Shown one piece after another: positions 1 to 10,044 of a stretch of 12,170 bases of DNA; position 1 is the first letter of the stretch, and every line of letters starts with the position of its first letter. Origin of the DNA: GWF2-30-66 sp042576225 (GTDB taxonomy: Bacteria > Babelota > Babeliae > Babelales > Vermiphilaceae); contig JBHPCA010000039.1 of NCBI GenBank assembly GCA_042576225.1, positions 1 through 12,170 on the forward strand. The letters are read 5' to 3'. Made by a program: the position numbers and the translations under genes. The notes beneath the pieces were generated by a model, which was given only the letters and a program-made list of their open reading frames with translations, ran no database searches and was not told where the DNA came from.

Positions 1-63
1 TAATATTTGTAAAGGGATTTTTTGGACGTTCTTTTATTTGTATTTGGAATTTTTTGCAGGCTT

Positions 64-92
64 TTGATTTTATGGGAGTATTTGTTTACAAT
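64..92 (+). promoter_or_regulatory. Probable sigma70 promoter for the HDAC-like gene
   Basis: A -35-like TTGATT (64-69) and a -10-like TACAAT (87-92) are separated by 17 bp, which is ideal spacing. Transcription would start near 99 and give a leader of about 40 nt before ATG 139. The -35 matches consensus at four of six positions and the -10 at five of six. The surroundings are AT-rich, so a chance match is possible. Confidence 0.45.
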
Positions 93-138
93 ATACCCTG
101 TTATTTATTAAAAACCCCATTAATTGGAAGAATTTATT

Positions 139-1269
139 ATGATAAGTTTTACTAAAAGAAGACTCATATCCCTGGCGTTATGTTTGAGTATAGCCTTTTC
201 GGCAAGTATGACACAGCCTTGGTTTGGATTTTTCAAGAAAAAGAAGCCGCAAAGTGGATCCAATAGAGTTGAAAAGCTTCCTATTGTTGGTGGAAGAGAG
301 TATGACATAAAATTTTTTGGCCTTGAGAGGCTTCATCCGTTTGATTCAGCCAAATATGGAAAAGTAGAAAGATTCTTAGTGAATAAACTCGGTATTAGCA
401 AAAATAGATTCGTTAAGCCTCGTATGGTGACTGATCAAGAGCTCTTAACGGTGCATACCCAAAGATATCTTGACTTGTTGAAAAAGTCTTCAACGGTTAA
501 GGAAGTTACCGAGGTGCCAGGGATAAACTGGGTGCCAAATTTTCTTTTGAGAAGGTATATACTAAATCCTATGAAGTTGGCGACAGGCGGAACCATTCAA
601 GCGGTTCAGCTTGCACTGCAGCATGGGTGGTCAATAAACCTTGGTGGTGGATACCATCATGCCAAAACCAATGAAGGCGGCGGTTTCTGTTTTTATGCAG
701 ATATTCCAATCGCGGTGAAAAAACTTTGGCTAACAAACCCAAATCTTAGAGTTATGGTTATAGACTTGGATGCTCACCAAGGCAATGGCCACGAACAAGT
801 GTTTGGAAATGATCATAGGGTTAAGATTTTTGATATGTACAATAGAGATGCATATCCTCGTGATGAAAGAGCCAAAAGACACATAACGTTCGATGTGCCT
901 GTAGATAGAGGCATAAATGGCGACAGATATATCCAAATTTTGAGACAAAGGCTTGATAGCGCGCTTAATCAGCTTGAGCAGCAAAAACAGAAGCCTGATC
1001 TCATAATATTTAACGCAGGGACAGATCCCCTAGATGGAGACAGATTAGGTGGTATGCGTGTTTCAGAAGAAAAAATGATAGAAAGAGATGACATTGTCTT
1101 TGAGCAGGCAAAAAGGCGTAGAATACCTATAACGTACCTTTTTTCAGGTGGGTATACCTCACAAAGTTCAAGACTGATTGGCAGGTCCCTTGAGAATGTA
1201 TTGAGAAAGCATTTAAGGGTTAGAAGTGGTCGAAGAGTAAATAATGTGCCTAAATTGTTTGAATCATAA
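139..1269 (+). CDS. Secreted class IV (HDAC11-like) histone deacetylase-family zinc hydrolase
   Basis: This 376-residue protein belongs to the arginase/deacetylase fold family, Zn-dependent enzymes that remove acyl groups from lysines or small amines. It starts at ATG 139 because GGAAG (126-130) sits 8 nt upstream; an in-frame TTG at 124 has no such site. Residues 1-23 are a Sec-type signal peptide: KRR, then a hydrophobic stretch, then SAS/M. The catalytic set is complete: GGGYHH with His173/His174, zinc ligands Asp211 and His213 in DLDAHQGNGHE, third ligand Asp296 in NAGTDPLDGDRLGG, and the catalytic Tyr339 in SGGY. LHPFD (65-69), GWSINLGGG and MYNRDAYP look, from memory, much more like human HDAC11 than like the AcuC/HDAH deacetylases common in bacteria. 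The tail after 355 is short and basic. The gene appears monocistronic, with a promoter before and a terminator after it. Fold and catalytic competence are well supported; substrate and export are inferred. Confidence 0.93.
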   Translation: MISFTKRRLISLALCLSIAFSASMTQPWFGFFKKKKPQSGSNRVEKLPIVGGREYDIKFFGLERLHPFDSAKYGKVERFLVNKLGISKNRFVKPRMVTDQELLTVHTQRYLDLLKKSSTVKEVTEVPGINWVPNFLLRRYILNPMKLATGGTIQAVQLALQHGWSINLGGGYHHAKTNEGGGFCFYADIPIAVKKLWLTNPNLRVMVIDLDAHQGNGHEQVFGNDHRVKIFDMYNRDAYPRDERAKRHITFDVPVDRGINGDRYIQILRQRLDSALNQLEQQKQKPDLIIFNAGTDPLDGDRLGGMRVSEEKMIERDDIVFEQAKRRRIPITYLFSGGYTSQSSRLIGRSLENVLRKHLRVRSGRRVNNVPKLFES

Positions 1270-1294
1270 GAGATATTTATAAAAAGCAAAATAA

Positions 1295-1333
1295 GGGGTC
1301 CATACGCGTCTATCGCCTATGGGTCTCTTTTTT
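1295..1333 (+). terminator. Intrinsic terminator after the HDAC-like gene
   Basis: A 10-bp stem pairs 1295-1304 (GGGGTCCATA) with 1318-1327 (TATGGGTCTC), including three G-U pairs, around a 13-nt loop. Six T residues follow at 1328-1333. It lies 26 nt after the stop codon, so the upstream gene probably ends its transcript here, apart from gmk. Confidence 0.65.
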
Positions 1334-1473
1334 AATTGAGCTTTTTCAGGGGTGAATTTTCTATTATTAATTTTTTTTGCCCAAGAGCATATTATTCTAG
1401 GGCTTCTCGAAACGCCTTTTTGAAGGGGCATGTGAAATAATTTATAAAATTTAGAAATTTTTGATAATTCTAT

Positions 1474-1501
1474 TTGCAAACGCAGAAAAATATGCTATTA
1501 T
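1474..1501 (+). promoter_or_regulatory. Extended -10 promoter for gmk
   Basis: TTGCAA (1474-1479), a 16-bp spacer and TATTAT (1496-1501) are preceded by TG at 1493-1494, giving the extended -10 form TGCTATTAT. The start point would be near 1508, leaving a leader of about 45 nt. Together with the terminator upstream, this makes gmk an independent unit. Confidence 0.55.
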
Positions 1502-1551
1502 ATATCTATAGATTGTTAATTTCTATCGGGATGGATTTAAAAATATAACAC

Positions 1552-2142
1552 GTGAAAAAGATTATGAGTGGAAAGCTATTTATAGTTTCAGCCTCATCTG
1601 GTGCGGGAAAAACCAGTTTGGTTGATGAAATTCTTACAAGATTGAAGCGTCAATACAATATAGATCGACTTGTTACCTATACCTCAAGAGACATTCGCCC
1701 AGGAGAGCAAGAGGGTAAAGATTTTTGCTTTGTTTCGCCAAAGGAATTTGAAAAGCGCGCTCAGGAGGGCTTCTTCCTTGAGTGGAGCAGAGAATACGAA
1801 CATTATTATGGCTCGCCAAGGCATGTGGAAAATGACCTTAAAAATGGTTATTCTAGAATTTTAGTCATAGACAGAAATGGTGCAAAGCAGGTTTTAAAGC
1901 ATATATCCGATGCAATAACCGTTTGGATATACGTGCCCTCAATAGAGGTTTTAAAAGAGCGTCTTTTGAGTCGGGGAGTTAATAGTCCAAGGCAAATTGA
2001 AAAGAGACTTGAGATTGCAAAACAGGAGTTAGAACAGGAAGCACAACATAAGTTTTACACACACCATGTTTTGAATGACGATTTTGAAAAGGCAGCAAGC
2101 GATTTAGAGAAAATTTTAGAAAATGAATTGAAAATTTTTTAG
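1552..2142 (+). CDS. gmk: Guanylate kinase
   Basis: Guanylate kinase phosphorylates GMP (and dGMP) with ATP to GDP in the cytoplasm, an essential step in guanine nucleotide supply. The 196 residues compare with about 207 in E. coli. The P-loop is SASSGAGKTS (13-22); the GMP-binding region has TSRDIRPGE and YYGSPR, the usual counterparts of TTRxPRPGE and YYGT. The C-terminal lid and helical region are present (ERLLSRG, then VLNDDFEKAASDLEKIL). The segment normally read as (E/D)IDxQGA is here VIDRNGA, a slightly unusual variant. The start is uncertain: GTG 1552 and ATG 1564 are both possible, neither has a convincing Shine-Dalgarno site, and both keep the whole kinase domain. No terminator is obvious after the stop. 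The rrn promoter begins about 160 nt downstream. Confidence 0.95.
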   Translation: MKKIMSGKLFIVSASSGAGKTSLVDEILTRLKRQYNIDRLVTYTSRDIRPGEQEGKDFCFVSPKEFEKRAQEGFFLEWSREYEHYYGSPRHVENDLKNGYSRILVIDRNGAKQVLKHISDAITVWIYVPSIEVLKERLLSRGVNSPRQIEKRLEIAKQELEQEAQHKFYTHHVLNDDFEKAASDLEKILENELKIF

Positions 2143-2270
2143 TGGTGGGTTATCATGGTCTTCAGATGCGGGCAGTTTTTGTATTTGTTGATCAGGAGCA
2201 CCATCTGAGTTATCAGCTTGAAATAAAAAGTCTTATTGTTTATTAAAAATAGATAATGCTTTTGGCCCTG

Positions 2271-2332
2271 TGAAATATTTTTTTAAATTTTTTTACAAAA
2301 AGTGTTGACAGCATAAAATATGTGTTTATAAT
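2271..2332 (+). promoter_or_regulatory. rRNA operon promoter with AT-rich UP-like element
   Basis: TTGACA (2305-2310) is a perfect -35 and TATAAT (2327-2332) a perfect -10, with a 16-bp spacer. The preceding bases, about 2271-2303, are almost pure A/T tracts, as in UP elements that bind the RNA polymerase alpha subunit C-terminal domain. Transcription should begin near 2339. This is the strongest promoter match in the window, as expected for rrn. Confidence 0.85.
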
Positions 2333-2456
2333 TTTACTTGAACACTTGGTTGAAAGAAGCAGGAAGCTTCAAATTTGAAAGAAAAAAAAGTTTTAAAAAA
2401 TTGTAAAAATTTTTTGACTTAAGAGTAAAAGTGTTTTAAAATAATAATTGAAATAA

Positions 2457-2468
2457 GTTCTTTGAAAT
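2457..2468 (+). promoter_or_regulatory. boxA-like antitermination site in the 16S leader
   Basis: GTTCTTTGAAAT resembles the boxA element of rrn leaders (E. coli TGCTCTTTAACA), which binds NusB/NusE in the transcribed RNA and suppresses Rho termination. A nearly identical copy (GATCTTTGAAAT) lies before the 23S at 4573-4584. The paired placement ahead of each large rRNA supports the call. Confidence 0.55.
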
Positions 2469-2496
2469 TTACGAGAAAGTTTGGTAGAAAAAATTT

Positions 2497-2516
2497 CCGT
2501 CTGTCAGTTTTATGAC
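2497..2516 (+). other. 16S processing stalk, 5' arm
   Basis: CCGTCTGTCAGTTTTATGAC here is the reverse complement of 4148-4166, with one extra T bulged. The two arms bracket the 16S gene and would form the long duplex cut by RNase III to release pre-16S RNA. The match is seen directly; the processing role is known for rrn operons. Confidence 0.85.
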
Positions 2517-2530
2517 GATTAGTAGTTTTT

Positions 2531-4089
<1,559 letters not shown>

Positions 4090-4147
4090 CGAGGGAGATT
4101 CAATTTTAGCAGAGTTCGCTTTGCTATATTTAGGTGTGATAATTACA

Positions 4148-4166
4148 GTCATAAACTGACAGACGG
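4148..4166 (+). other. 16S processing stalk, 3' arm
   Basis: GTCATAAACTGACAGACGG pairs with 2497-2516 across the whole 16S gene and has only one bulged base. It lies about 60 nt after the mature 16S end and 30 nt before tRNA-Ile, as expected for an RNase III site in the spacer. Confidence 0.85.
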
Positions 4167-4197
4167 ATTAATATTTAAAACTTCAGTTGGGTAATAT

Positions 4198-4274
4198 GGG
4201 CCTATAGCTCAGGTGGTTAGAGCACCCCGCTGATAACGGGGAGGTCAGTCGTTCAAGTCGACTTAGGCCCACCA
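4198..4274 (+). tRNA. tRNA-Ile (anticodon GAT)
   Basis: A 77-nt cloverleaf whose acceptor stem pairs GGGCCTA with TAGGCCC, with CCA encoded in the DNA. The anticodon stem is CCCCG/CGGGG with loop CTGATAA, so the anticodon is GAT (isoleucine ATC/ATT codons). The T stem AGTCG/CGACT closes loop TTCAAGT. It is the first of the two spacer tRNAs, in the classical order. Confidence 0.98.
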
Positions 4275-4318
4275 TTAATTTGGTGGCTTTAATTAGGCCC
4301 TTTGTTATTTGCGTTAGC

Positions 4319-4394
4319 GGGGGTGTAGCTCAGTTGGTAGAGCGTCCGTTTTGCACGCGGAAGGTCAGCGGTTCGACTCCGCTCATCTCCACCA
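4319..4394 (+). tRNA. tRNA-Ala (anticodon TGC)
   Basis: A 76-nt cloverleaf. The acceptor GGGGGTG pairs with CATCTCC through two G-U pairs, including G3-U70, the key identity element read by alanyl-tRNA synthetase. The anticodon loop gives TGC (alanine). The T stem is AGCGG/CCGCT and CCA is encoded. It follows tRNA-Ile after a 44-nt spacer. Confidence 0.98.
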
Positions 4395-4401
4395 GTATTT
4401 G

Positions 4402-4445
4402 CCCGCTCATCCTGAGCAGCTGCGAAGCAGCGTGACGAAGGACGA
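4402..4445 (+). repeat. Palindromic repeat element, copy 1 (tRNA-Ala/23S spacer)
   Basis: The half-sites ATCCTGAGC (4409-4417) and TGACGAAGG (4433-4441) flank a 15-nt core that forms a small hairpin (GCTGC-GAA-GCAGC). The same half-sites recur at 7812-7830, separated by one base. It resembles the dispersed TCCTGAG...GAAGGA palindromic elements seen in many bacterial genomes, but I cannot name the family. Confidence 0.6.
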
Positions 4446-4572
4446 CTGGCATGGTCGGTTAGATTGAGGAGACCCAGCTAAATTAAAGTTTTTTCGATAG
4501 TGGAGATAAAAAATTATTAATCAACTTTCTTGTAAATTTTTTTGTGAGTAGTAAAGATAAAAAATAACTTGT

Positions 4573-4584
4573 GATCTTTGAAAT
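4573..4584 (+). promoter_or_regulatory. boxA-like site before 23S
   Basis: GATCTTTGAAAT differs from the leader copy (2457-2468) only near its 5' end. A boxA in the 16S-23S spacer is the usual arrangement for keeping polymerase antiterminated through the 23S. It partly overlaps the 5' arm of the 23S processing stalk. Confidence 0.5.
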
Positions 4585-4598
4585 ATTTGTAGATTAAG
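4582..4598 (+). other. 23S processing stalk, 5' arm
   Basis: AATATTTGTAGATTAAG pairs with CTTAGTCTACAAATATT at 7744-7760: 17 pairs, one of them G-U, bracketing the 23S gene. This is the expected RNase III stalk for pre-23S. Confidence 0.8.
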
Positions 4599-4630
4599 TA
4601 TCTGCGTAGGGAAATACAATAAGGAATTTT

Positions 4631-7696
<3,066 letters not shown>

Positions 7697-7743
7697 ATTT
7701 ATAATTTCTTATTGATTAACTTCGCTAGATTTCTTAATCTATG

Positions 7744-7760
7744 CTTAGTCTACAAATATT
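7744..7760 (+). other. 23S processing stalk, 3' arm
   Basis: CTTAGTCTACAAATATT pairs with 4582-4598. Its last 8 bases lie inside the first copy of the 30-bp direct repeat, so part of the arm is duplicated downstream. Confidence 0.8.
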
Positions 7761-7782
7761 TTCACAAGTTTTTCGGAAGCTT
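7753..7782 (+). repeat. 30-bp direct repeat, copy 1
   Basis: Identical over 30 bases to 7832-7861; it begins CAAATATTTTCAC and ends TTCGGAAGCTT. The two copies are offset by 79 bp and flank a 49-bp segment. Confidence 0.95.
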
Positions 7783-7808
7783 GGAGCTGATCGGACAAAT
7801 CGATCCCG

Positions 7809-7832
7809 ATTATCCTGAGCCTGACGAAGGGC
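7809..7832 (+). repeat. Palindromic repeat element, copy 2 (23S-5S spacer)
   Basis: It has the same half-sites as the element at 4402-4445, ATCCTGAGC (7812-7820) and TGACGAAGG (7822-7830), but only one base between them. It lies within the 49-bp segment bracketed by the 30-bp direct repeats. Confidence 0.55.
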
Positions 7833-7861
7833 AAATATTTTCACAAGTTTTTCGGAAGCTT
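7832..7861 (+). repeat. 30-bp direct repeat, copy 2
   Basis: An exact second copy of 7753-7782. It can reform only 8 of the 17 stalk pairs with the 5' arm at 4582-4598, so copy 1 is the likely functional processing arm. Confidence 0.95.
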
Positions 7862-7937
7862 TGGTTTGCAAAGCGCGGAGAGCACAAGTTTGAAAATTTG
7901 AACCAGGATTCTTTCAAGAATCATGTTCTGAAAAATT

Positions 7938-8052
7938 TCTGGTGGGTATAGCTGTAGGGAAACACCCGTTCCCATCCCGAATACGGAAGTAAAGTCTACA
8001 GCGCCGAGGATACTTGTCTGGTAACGGACTGGGAAAGCAGGTACCGCCAGTT
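7938..8052 (+). rRNA. 5S ribosomal RNA
   Basis: About 115 nt. Helix I pairs CTGGTGG (7939-7945) with CCGCCAG (8044-8050), including one G-U. The conserved internal parts are CCCGTTCCCATCCCGAA (7966-7982) and GGAAGTAAAG, followed by the loop E/helix IV region. It is the last rRNA of the operon; the terminator follows within 10 nt. The exact ends are uncertain by a few bases. Confidence 0.95.
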
Positions 8053-8058
8053 CTAATT

Positions 8059-8093
8059 AAGCCCCGAGATTTTTTAAATCTCGGGGCTTTTTT
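8059..8093 (+). terminator. rrn operon intrinsic terminator
   Basis: A perfect 14-bp stem pairs 8059-8072 (AAGCCCCGAGATTT) with 8076-8089, closed by a TTT loop and followed by T residues to 8093. This is the strongest terminator in the window and marks the end of the rrn transcript. Confidence 0.95.
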
Positions 8094-8108
8094 AATGCTT
8101 GATAAATC

Positions 8109-8136
8109 TTGATAAATGTTGCTGCTTAACTATACT
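8109..8136 (+). promoter_or_regulatory. Promoter for the first secreted hypothetical gene
   Basis: TTGATA (8109-8114), a 16-bp spacer and TATACT (8131-8136) lie directly after the rrn terminator, 50 nt before ATG 8186. Both hexamers are close to the sigma70 consensus. Confidence 0.6.
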
Positions 8137-8185
8137 ATATATAGGTTTTTCTATAATTAATTCTTTTTGTTTTTTAAGGGGCACA

Positions 8186-9088
8186 ATGCATAAGTTTAAG
8201 GTTGGGGTTTTTTGTTTTTTTGTATCTTTTTTTTCTTTTTTGTTTGCAGTCAATGAAAACAAGATAGTTTTTATTATAGGGACAGACGTGCCTTTTAAAA
8301 ATAGGAAAATCAAGGCTCGTGTTAGCAGAAAAAGAAAGCTTGTATCCTTGTCGAGGATGTTAAGATCTAATATAGGGTTTGTGAATGAGCATTTACAATG
8401 GACGCAGAGTAGGAGAGTAAGATTAATCCCAGAAAATGATTTTAAGGTTAAAAATTATAAAAATATGTTTTGCAAGTTTTTATATGTGACTTTTAAAGTG
8501 TTTAATACAAAAAAAAAGAATAAGCACAATGTAAAAAATGATGTTAAGCAAAAGATAAAAAGTGCAGCTAAAGAGATTATTAAAAAAGCCTTAAAAAAAA
8601 CTGCTGAACTTTATAAACAATCAGAAATATATAAAAATCAAAAAGAGAGATCTTTTGGATTTAAGATGAAAAACGGCGGGTTTTTTGTTAGAAATAGGCC
8701 TAATAGTCTAAGTTTTAATCAAAAAACTAATATAGCAGGTGGTTTTAAATTTTATAAATATATAAAAAATGTGGCAATCGATTTGATTAGAGATTATCTT
8801 GATTCAGAATTTAAAGGCTTGGTTTCAAAAAAAGTAAAAAGCAGTAAAATATTATGGAATATGAAGGTTGAGTATTTTTTAACTGCTATTAAAGCAACTG
8901 TTGTTAGATCCAAAGTTACTTCTTCAAAAAAATTCATAACCATAACAAAGAAGTCTAGAAATATAAAAAATGATTTGTATTCTGTAAAGCCTTCAAGCTA
9001 TAAGTCGTTTAGGGTAAATAACATTAATCTTTATGATTATTCTTATAATGTTAAACATCCAAAGAAAGTAGTTTCTTATAAAATATAG
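8186..9088 (+). CDS. Secreted, strongly basic hypothetical protein (possible 2H-like fold)
   Basis: I do not recognise this 300-residue protein. ATG 8186 is preferred over an upstream in-frame TTG (8099) because AAGGGG (8176-8181) precedes it and the protein then opens with a classical signal peptide (residues 1-21, ending FLFA). The mature part is very rich in Lys. After the sequence IVFIIGTDVP (27-36), the predicted order is strand (98-106, FLYVTFKVF), a long charged helix (about 117-148), strands (154-172), a helix (about 185-210) and a strand (224-240). The same order appears in the next gene's product, so the two may be distant paralogs. The family-defining 2H histidine motifs are absent here. 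The lysines come mostly as AAA codons in extremely A-rich DNA, so part of the basic character may reflect base bias. Real gene: likely. Function: unknown. Confidence 0.8.
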   Translation: MHKFKVGVFCFFVSFFSFLFAVNENKIVFIIGTDVPFKNRKIKARVSRKRKLVSLSRMLRSNIGFVNEHLQWTQSRRVRLIPENDFKVKNYKNMFCKFLYVTFKVFNTKKKNKHNVKNDVKQKIKSAAKEIIKKALKKTAELYKQSEIYKNQKERSFGFKMKNGGFFVRNRPNSLSFNQKTNIAGGFKFYKYIKNVAIDLIRDYLDSEFKGLVSKKVKSSKILWNMKVEYFLTAIKATVVRSKVTSSKKFITITKKSRNIKNDLYSVKPSSYKSFRVNNINLYDYSYNVKHPKKVVSYKI

Positions 9089-9169
9089 ATACAAAGTTGT
9101 TTTTTTTAATATAATAGAATAGAAAGATATTTAATTTTATTTTTTATTTTATTATAGTTAGGTGTTGTA

Positions 9170-9928
9170 ATGAATGTGTTAAAAATAAAAAAAATTTTTT
9201 ATTTATTTTCTTATTTGCTTGTAGTAAATAGTGTTCATGCTGGGTTACGTATTGGAATAGATATCTCGCTGCCTTTAGATAGAAGTTTATCTAAGGTAAG
9301 AAGATATATTGTCAATGGCTATAGTTCGCGACATATTTTTGGGATAAACCATCTTATTATGAACACCCTTAGCCGAGAGAATTTGCAGCGCATGAAAAAA
9401 AATAAACCACCTTTTGATTTGAATTTTTCTATAATCGAGAATAAAAATCTTCATCTTGTGTTTTTGTATATTGATGAAGCGTATGATAAGAAAATGGCTA
9501 ACAAAATAAAAAAAATATTAGCCGAGAGTGCAAAAGAGTATTCAAGGCATGTGCCCGAGACAATATTACGTTTTGTTGTAGAGCCATCAGCACAATTTAT
9601 CTTGCGCAGACCCTGGGAGCTTGAAATTATACAAAATGTGAAGGTAGTTAAAGGCTATAATAATCTTAACAAGCTTATTGCCATAATAAAAAAAAACTTC
9701 GTAAAACATAATATTTCATGTTCGACTTTAGATCTTGGTGTGCATATAAATTATGCAAAAGTGATATCGAGAGAGCCTCTTGTTATCACGCTTGTAAAGG
9801 AAGATGAGAAAATTGCAAATCATTTAAAATCTGTAAGAGCTCCAAAAATAGCTGCAAAGGCATTTAGCACAAAAAGCAGAATCGATCTTTATGATGGTCC
9901 AAAAAGACTAGCAGTATATGATTTGTAG
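9170..9928 (+). CDS. Secreted hypothetical protein, possible divergent 2H phosphoesterase-like
   Basis: The protein has 252 residues, with ATG 9170 preceded by TTAGGTG at a suitable distance. Residues 1-24 form a signal peptide ending VHA, with Gly25 as the mature N-terminus. I do not recognise a named family. The pattern HLVFLYI (95-101), helix (about 104-125), strands (131-138, 150-158), helix (about 164-179), then GVHINYAKV (191-199), resembles the two-lobed 2H phosphoesterase (LigT, 2'-5' RNA ligase-like) fold, whose two HxT/S motifs sit on such strands. Here those motifs read His95-Leu-Val and His192-Ile-Asn, so the usual Thr/Ser is missing from both and activity is doubtful. It lies 81 bp after the preceding secreted protein on the same strand with no terminator seen between them, so co-transcription is possible. 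Fold assignment is inference. Confidence 0.8.
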   Translation: MNVLKIKKIFYLFSYLLVVNSVHAGLRIGIDISLPLDRSLSKVRRYIVNGYSSRHIFGINHLIMNTLSRENLQRMKKNKPPFDLNFSIIENKNLHLVFLYIDEAYDKKMANKIKKILAESAKEYSRHVPETILRFVVEPSAQFILRRPWELEIIQNVKVVKGYNNLNKLIAIIKKNFVKHNISCSTLDLGVHINYAKVISREPLVITLVKEDEKIANHLKSVRAPKIAAKAFSTKSRIDLYDGPKRLAVYDL

Positions 9929-10044
9929 CTATAAAATATATCTTTAAACGTGATGGGGCATTATCACCTTGAACTTTGATAAGTTACGTTTTGGTGTTGG
10001 CAGAGTTGTGGAAAATACATGGCTCAAGAATTTAAAAAATAGTT

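Larger units (their letters stand above)
2143..2530 (+). promoter_or_regulatory. rrn control region and pre-16S leader (no gene seen)
   Basis: This 388-bp stretch between gmk and the 16S holds no credible gene. Its first part has a 7-bp inverted repeat TCAGATG/CATCTGA (2162-2168 and 2202-2208) of unknown meaning. It then contains the AT-rich upstream element, the rrn promoter, a boxA-like site and the 5' arm of the 16S processing stalk, each listed separately. The leader between promoter and 16S is about 190 nt and very A/T-rich. Confidence 0.7.
7697..7937 (+). other. 23S-5S spacer
   Basis: A 241-nt spacer with no gene; an open frame of 79 codons crosses it, but its content is repeats and processing signals. 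In order it holds the 3' arm of the 23S stalk, the first 30-bp direct repeat, a 49-bp insert with the second palindromic element, the second direct repeat, and a GATTCT/AGAATC hairpin (7907-7922) just before 5S. Confidence 0.75.

Noticed and set aside
150..195. Lipobox for the HDAC-like protein around Cys15 (LALC)
   Set aside because: The Cys lies inside the hydrophobic core with Leu at -1, unlike the usual small residue; an ordinary signal peptide fits better.
2166..2246. 26-codon ORF starting ATG after gmk (MRAVFVFVDQ...)
   Set aside because: Very short, no ribosome binding site, no family I recognise, and it lies in the rrn upstream region; kept only as a possible relic.
7753..7861. The two 30-bp repeats as a CRISPR array
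   Set aside because: Only two copies, one spacer-like segment that itself contains a dispersed palindrome, and no cas genes nearby.
7712..7951. 79-codon open frame on the plus strand
   Set aside because: It lies across the 23S-5S spacer and enters the 5S gene; its content is explained by the direct repeats, palindromic element and processing arm.
9951..9968. GTGAT...ATCAC hairpin after the second secreted protein
   Set aside because: Only a 5-bp stem with an 8-nt loop and no T-run, so it is not a convincing terminator.
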